Shown: positions 61,402 through 64,000 of the stretch, piece after piece | Position numbering within the stretch: the first letter of the stretch is position 1 | How the letters are laid out: every line of letters starts with the position of its first letter | Source: Granulicatella elegans ATCC 700633 | GTDB lineage: Bacteria > Bacillota > Bacilli > Lactobacillales > Aerococcaceae | Direction: 5' to 3' | DNA: 64,000 bases | Assembly (NCBI RefSeq): GCF_000162475.2 | Contig: NZ_KI391971.1 | Span: 560,901-624,900 of the forward strand | Notes under the pieces: generated by a model | Databases searched by the model: none | Seen by the model: only the letters and a program-made list of their open reading frames with translations | What the model was told of the DNA's origin: nothing | Made by a program: the position numbers and the translations under genes

Positions 61402-63771
61402 GTGGCTAAGCAAGAACAAAAGAGAAAAAGAAAATCTACAAAAAAGAAGACTGAGTCTACAATGTCCATTGAAATTGTGATGGCGATATTGATTCTAATT
61501 CAATTGTTAGCCATTTTTAAATTAGGATTTTTAGGACGATTTTTTGCCAATAGTATTCGTTTTTTTGTAGGAGATTTATTTATATATGCAGGGATTGTTG
61601 GAGTACTCGCTTCAATAGGAGTTTTATTCCGTGGAAGAATACATTCTATTCCGAAAAAATGGATTGGAGTCGCTACATGTCTTTTAATTGGGATTTTTCT
61701 TTGGGTAGAAGTGGCTGTATTTAGTAATCATGTTCAAGAAGGCGGTCAGTTATTTAAAGAAATGATGGCTCGTTATGCGATTGATTTTAAAGCAAATGCT
61801 ATCGAACAAAATTTAGGTTCGGGGATAATTGGAGCATTATTTTATACGATTACTTATTTCTTAGTTTCTCAATGGGGAACTTATTTGACGATTTTCGTAC
61901 TATTTATGATTGCCATATTCGTAGCATTTGAAATTCACTTAAGAGATGTTTTCGAAGTTTTAAGAAATTGGACAGCCCAAGTTAAACACCAATTAGAAGA
62001 AAATAAAGTGGAAAAAGCTTCTCAAGTTCGTGAAACAAAACCAGAAGTGATTGAAGCAAAACCAAAAGAAGTAAAAGAAAAGAAAGCTTCTTTAATAGAC
62101 AAGATGAAAAACTTTGTTTTTGATGAAGAGGAAGAAGAGGATGAGTTTGAAGAAATTTATCCAGAAGTAACACCACCACCTGTTACAAAACCAGTTGTAG
62201 AAGAAGAGTTTGTTCAACCGAAAAGAGAAGAACCAACTTCTTTCAATCCTTTTGTCGAACCAACAGAAGTAGAGGAAGATACGGAAGATTTAGAAGACTT
62301 TGTCATTAATGGAGGAACTGATGATTCAGATTATCAATTGCCACCATTAACATTATTAAATCCAATTCCACCATCTGATCAATCAGATGAGAAGATGATT
62401 GTTGAGAAGAATCTTAAAATTTTAGAAAGAACGTTTGAAAGTTTTGGAGTAGAGGCAAAAGTGATGCCAAATCCATTAGTAGGGCCTGCTGTAACTAAAT
62501 TTGAAATTAAGCCTGCTATTGGAGTGAAGGTTAGTAAAATTGTGAATTTAAGTGATGATATTGCTTTAGCTCTTGCTGCAAAAGATATCCGTATTGAAGC
62601 GCCAATTCCTGGAAAACCTTATGTAGGAATTGAAGTTCCAAATAGTAAAACGAGTTTTGTGGCTTTCAGTGATGTGATTCAAGCAGCTCTTCAATCACCA
62701 AAACCATTGGATGTGCCTCTAGGAAGAGACATTTCTGGAAATGTTCGATTATGCGATATTTCTAAAATGCCGCACTTATTAATTGCTGGTTCAACGGGTA
62801 GTGGTAAGTCCGTTTGTATTAATGGGATTATTACAAGTATTTTGATGAAGACAAAACCGCATGAAGTTAAATTAATGATGATTGACCCTAAAATGGTAGA
62901 GTTAAATGGCTATAATGGGATTCCTCATTTATTAACGCCTGTTGTAACGAATCCAAGAAAAGCAGCGCAAGCTTTGAAAAAAGTTGTGAGTGAAATGGAA
63001 AAACGTTATGAAATGTTTGCGGCAATGGGAATGAAAAATATCGATGGTTATAATGCGCATGTAGCTTCTTATAATGCTGAAACTGGAGAAGAGAATCCAT
63101 TACTTCCATATATTGTAGTTATTGTGGATGAGTTAGCAGACTTAATGATGGTTGCGAGTAATGAAGTCGAAGATGCGATTATTCGTTTAGCGCAAATGGC
63201 TCGTGCAGCGGGGATTCATATGATTTTAGCAACGCAACGTCCATCAGTTGATGTTATTACCGGGATTATTAAAGCAAATGTACCTTCAAGAATTGCCTTT
63301 GCAGTATCCAGTGGTACAGATTCTCGTACGATTATTGATTCAAGTGGTGCTGAAAAATTACTTGGTCGAGGAGATATGTTATATATTCCAATGGGTGAGA
63401 ATAAGCCGATTCGTGTGCAAGGAGCTTATTTAACCGATGAAGAAGTAGAAAGAATTGTCGAATTTGTAAAAACACAACAAGAGGTGGAATATGACGAGAC
63501 AATGATGCTTCCAGAAACATCAGAGGGTAGTTCGGATGATCCTGAAGATGATTTGTTTTATGAAGTATTAGAAATGATTCGAGAATTAGAAACGATTAGT
63601 ACTTCTTATATTCAACGCCGATTTAAAATTGGATTCAATCGTGCAGCTCGTTTAATTGAAGAGTTAGAAGCAAGAGGTTACGTAGGGCCTTCAGAAGGAA
63701 GTAAGCCAAGAAAAGTAAACTTAGATGCTTTTGATCATGAAAATGACTCACAAAATCCACCAACTGTGTAA
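61402..63771 (+). CDS. ftsK: DNA translocase FtsK/SpoIIIE
   Basis: This 789-residue protein has four N-terminal membrane helices (about residues 20-175) and an acidic linker rich in Glu and Pro (about 190-310). The motor follows, with Walker [10 protein letters not shown] and Walker B V-I-V-D-E-L-A-D, and then the C-terminal gamma winged helix ([16 protein letters not shown]) that reads KOPS/SRS DNA. It moves chromosome DNA at the division septum. It starts with GTG 61402 after AGGAGAGTAAA. Full length for a Gram-positive FtsK/SpoIIIE. Confidence 0.95.
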   Translation: MAKQEQKRKRKSTKKKTESTMSIEIVMAILILIQLLAIFKLGFLGRFFANSIRFFVGDLFIYAGIVGVLASIGVLFRGRIHSIPKKWIGVATCLLIGIFLWVEVAVFSNHVQEGGQLFKEMMARYAIDFKANAIEQNLGSGIIGALFYTITYFLVSQWGTYLTIFVLFMIAIFVAFEIHLRDVFEVLRNWTAQVKHQLEENKVEKASQVRETKPEVIEAKPKEVKEKKASLIDKMKNFVFDEEEEEDEFEEIYPEVTPPPVTKPVVEEEFVQPKREEPTSFNPFVEPTEVEEDTEDLEDFVINGGTDDSDYQLPPLTLLNPIPPSDQSDEKMIVEKNLKILERTFESFGVEAKVMPNPLVGPAVTKFEIKPAIGVKVSKIVNLSDDIALALAAKDIRIEAPIPGKPYVGIEVPNSKTSFVAFSDVIQAALQSPKPLDVPLGRDISGNVRLCDISKMPHLLIAGSTGSGKSVCINGIITSILMKTKPHEVKLMMIDPKMVELNGYNGIPHLLTPVVTNPRKAAQALKKVVSEMEKRYEMFAAMGMKNIDGYNAHVASYNAETGEENPLLPYIVVIVDELADLMMVASNEVEDAIIRLAQMARAAGIHMILATQRPSVDVITGIIKANVPSRIAFAVSSGTDSRTIIDSSGAEKLLGRGDMLYIPMGENKPIRVQGAYLTDEEVERIVEFVKTQQEVEYDETMMLPETSEGSSDDPEDDLFYEVLEMIRELETISTSYIQRRFKIGFNRAARLIEELEARGYVGPSEGSKPRKVNLDAFDHENDSQNPPTV

Positions 63772-63777
63772 CAAATG

Positions 63778-63850
63778 AAATGCTAGGACAAGTGATGCCG
63801 AAATGTTAGAATAAAACCTAACAAAAAGGTTCGCTAACCTAGCATTTTTT
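63778..63850 (+). terminator. Terminator of ftsK
   Basis: AAATGCTAGG (63778-63787) pairs with CCTAGCATTT (63838-63847) and is followed by more T. The stem encloses about 50 bases with a smaller hairpin (GTTAG/CTAAC). Confidence 0.8.
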
Positions 63851-63937
63851 TGAAATCAGTCTTTAGATGGATAGTCAGGAAAGAAGGAATATGTTACTTT
63901 TATAGTGAGAAATTACTCTAAAGAAAGAAGGGTAGAA

Positions 63938-64000
63938 ATGAAAAATAATCGATTCATCTTAATACTATTTATTATAGCGATTGGGATGTTTTTAACGGGA
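63938..64000 (+). CDS. Start of a protein with an N-terminal hydrophobic segment (partial)
   Basis: ATG 63938 follows AGAAGGGTAGAA. The 21 codons in the window read M-K-N-N-R-F-I-L-I-L-F-I-I-A-I-G-M-F-L-T-G, a basic start and hydrophobic core like a signal peptide or membrane anchor. The rest lies outside the window and the product cannot be named. Confidence 0.6.
   Translation, partial: MKNNRFILILFIIAIGMFLTG

Overview
This is low-GC Gram-positive DNA from the order Lactobacillales. The evidence is strong Shine-Dalgarno sequences, heavy use of TTA, AAA and GAA codons, a complete SUF operon in the order C-D-S-U-B, a water-forming NADH oxidase, LuxS, RelQ, SpxH, a lipoprotein-type YidC and a choline-binding amidase. 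A Carnobacteriaceae genus such as Granulicatella would fit, but that name is a guess from memory. No rRNA, tRNA, CRISPR array, intact transposase or integrase was seen.

Layout. 1-5000: the end of an aspartate kinase, an Rrf2-regulated oxidoreductase/hydrolase operon, and a metal-exporting P-type ATPase behind an exact PerR-type box. 5000-18550: mostly core genes (PepF, CorA, RNase HIII, the SpxH-CYTH-RelQ-NadK-pseudouridine synthase block, an Rpn-type nuclease, a choline-binding amidase, MgtE, a lipoprotein). 18640-21036: infC-rpmI-rplT and rplM-rpsI with a leader attenuator and a non-AUG infC start. 21398-29128: an island of immunity genes of polymorphic toxin systems (DUF600/YezG, SUKH/SMI1, Imm6-like, three tandem PoNi-like genes, GAD-like/DUF1851, DUF4274) with fragments of lost toxin and immunity genes but no intact toxin. 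29550-41570: accessory DNA with two families of paralogous membrane proteins, a streptococcal-looking ptsG plus phosphohydrolase cassette with a cre site, DUF4865-yghU, CsbD, DUF3290-DUF421, and an acetyltransferase between duplicated 300-bp segments. 41640-43514: a single-chain GmrSD-like DUF262/DUF1524 restriction protein. 43700-55760: a PH-domain protein, nox, rodA, arsC-like/gcvH-like/femX, a peptidase-like amidotransferase and the suf operon. 55760-57031: a candidate small RNA followed by a frameshifted Abi_2/HEPN abortive-infection gene. 57159-64000: isochorismatase-like hydrolase, a membrane phosphohydrolase, luxS, yidC, acylphosphatase, DUF1033, ftsK and the start of one more gene.

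The most unusual feature is a family of about 16 intergenic elements, 65-170 bp each. Nine are full copies: a long outer inverted repeat closing three internal hairpins, like a cloverleaf. Sequences differ between copies while pairing is kept by compensatory changes, and loop sequences such as CCTAAGGT are conserved. They lie in both orientations at the 3' ends of genes, and full copies are often followed by a short copy holding only the first hairpin.

Regulation visible in the sequence: FUR-family 7-1-7 boxes upstream of the metal ATPase, nox and suf suggest a shared iron/peroxide response. Other elements are an operator over the Rrf2 promoter start, a cre site before ptsG and an attenuator before infC. 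All family names come from reading the sequence and from memory of the families; no database search was run.
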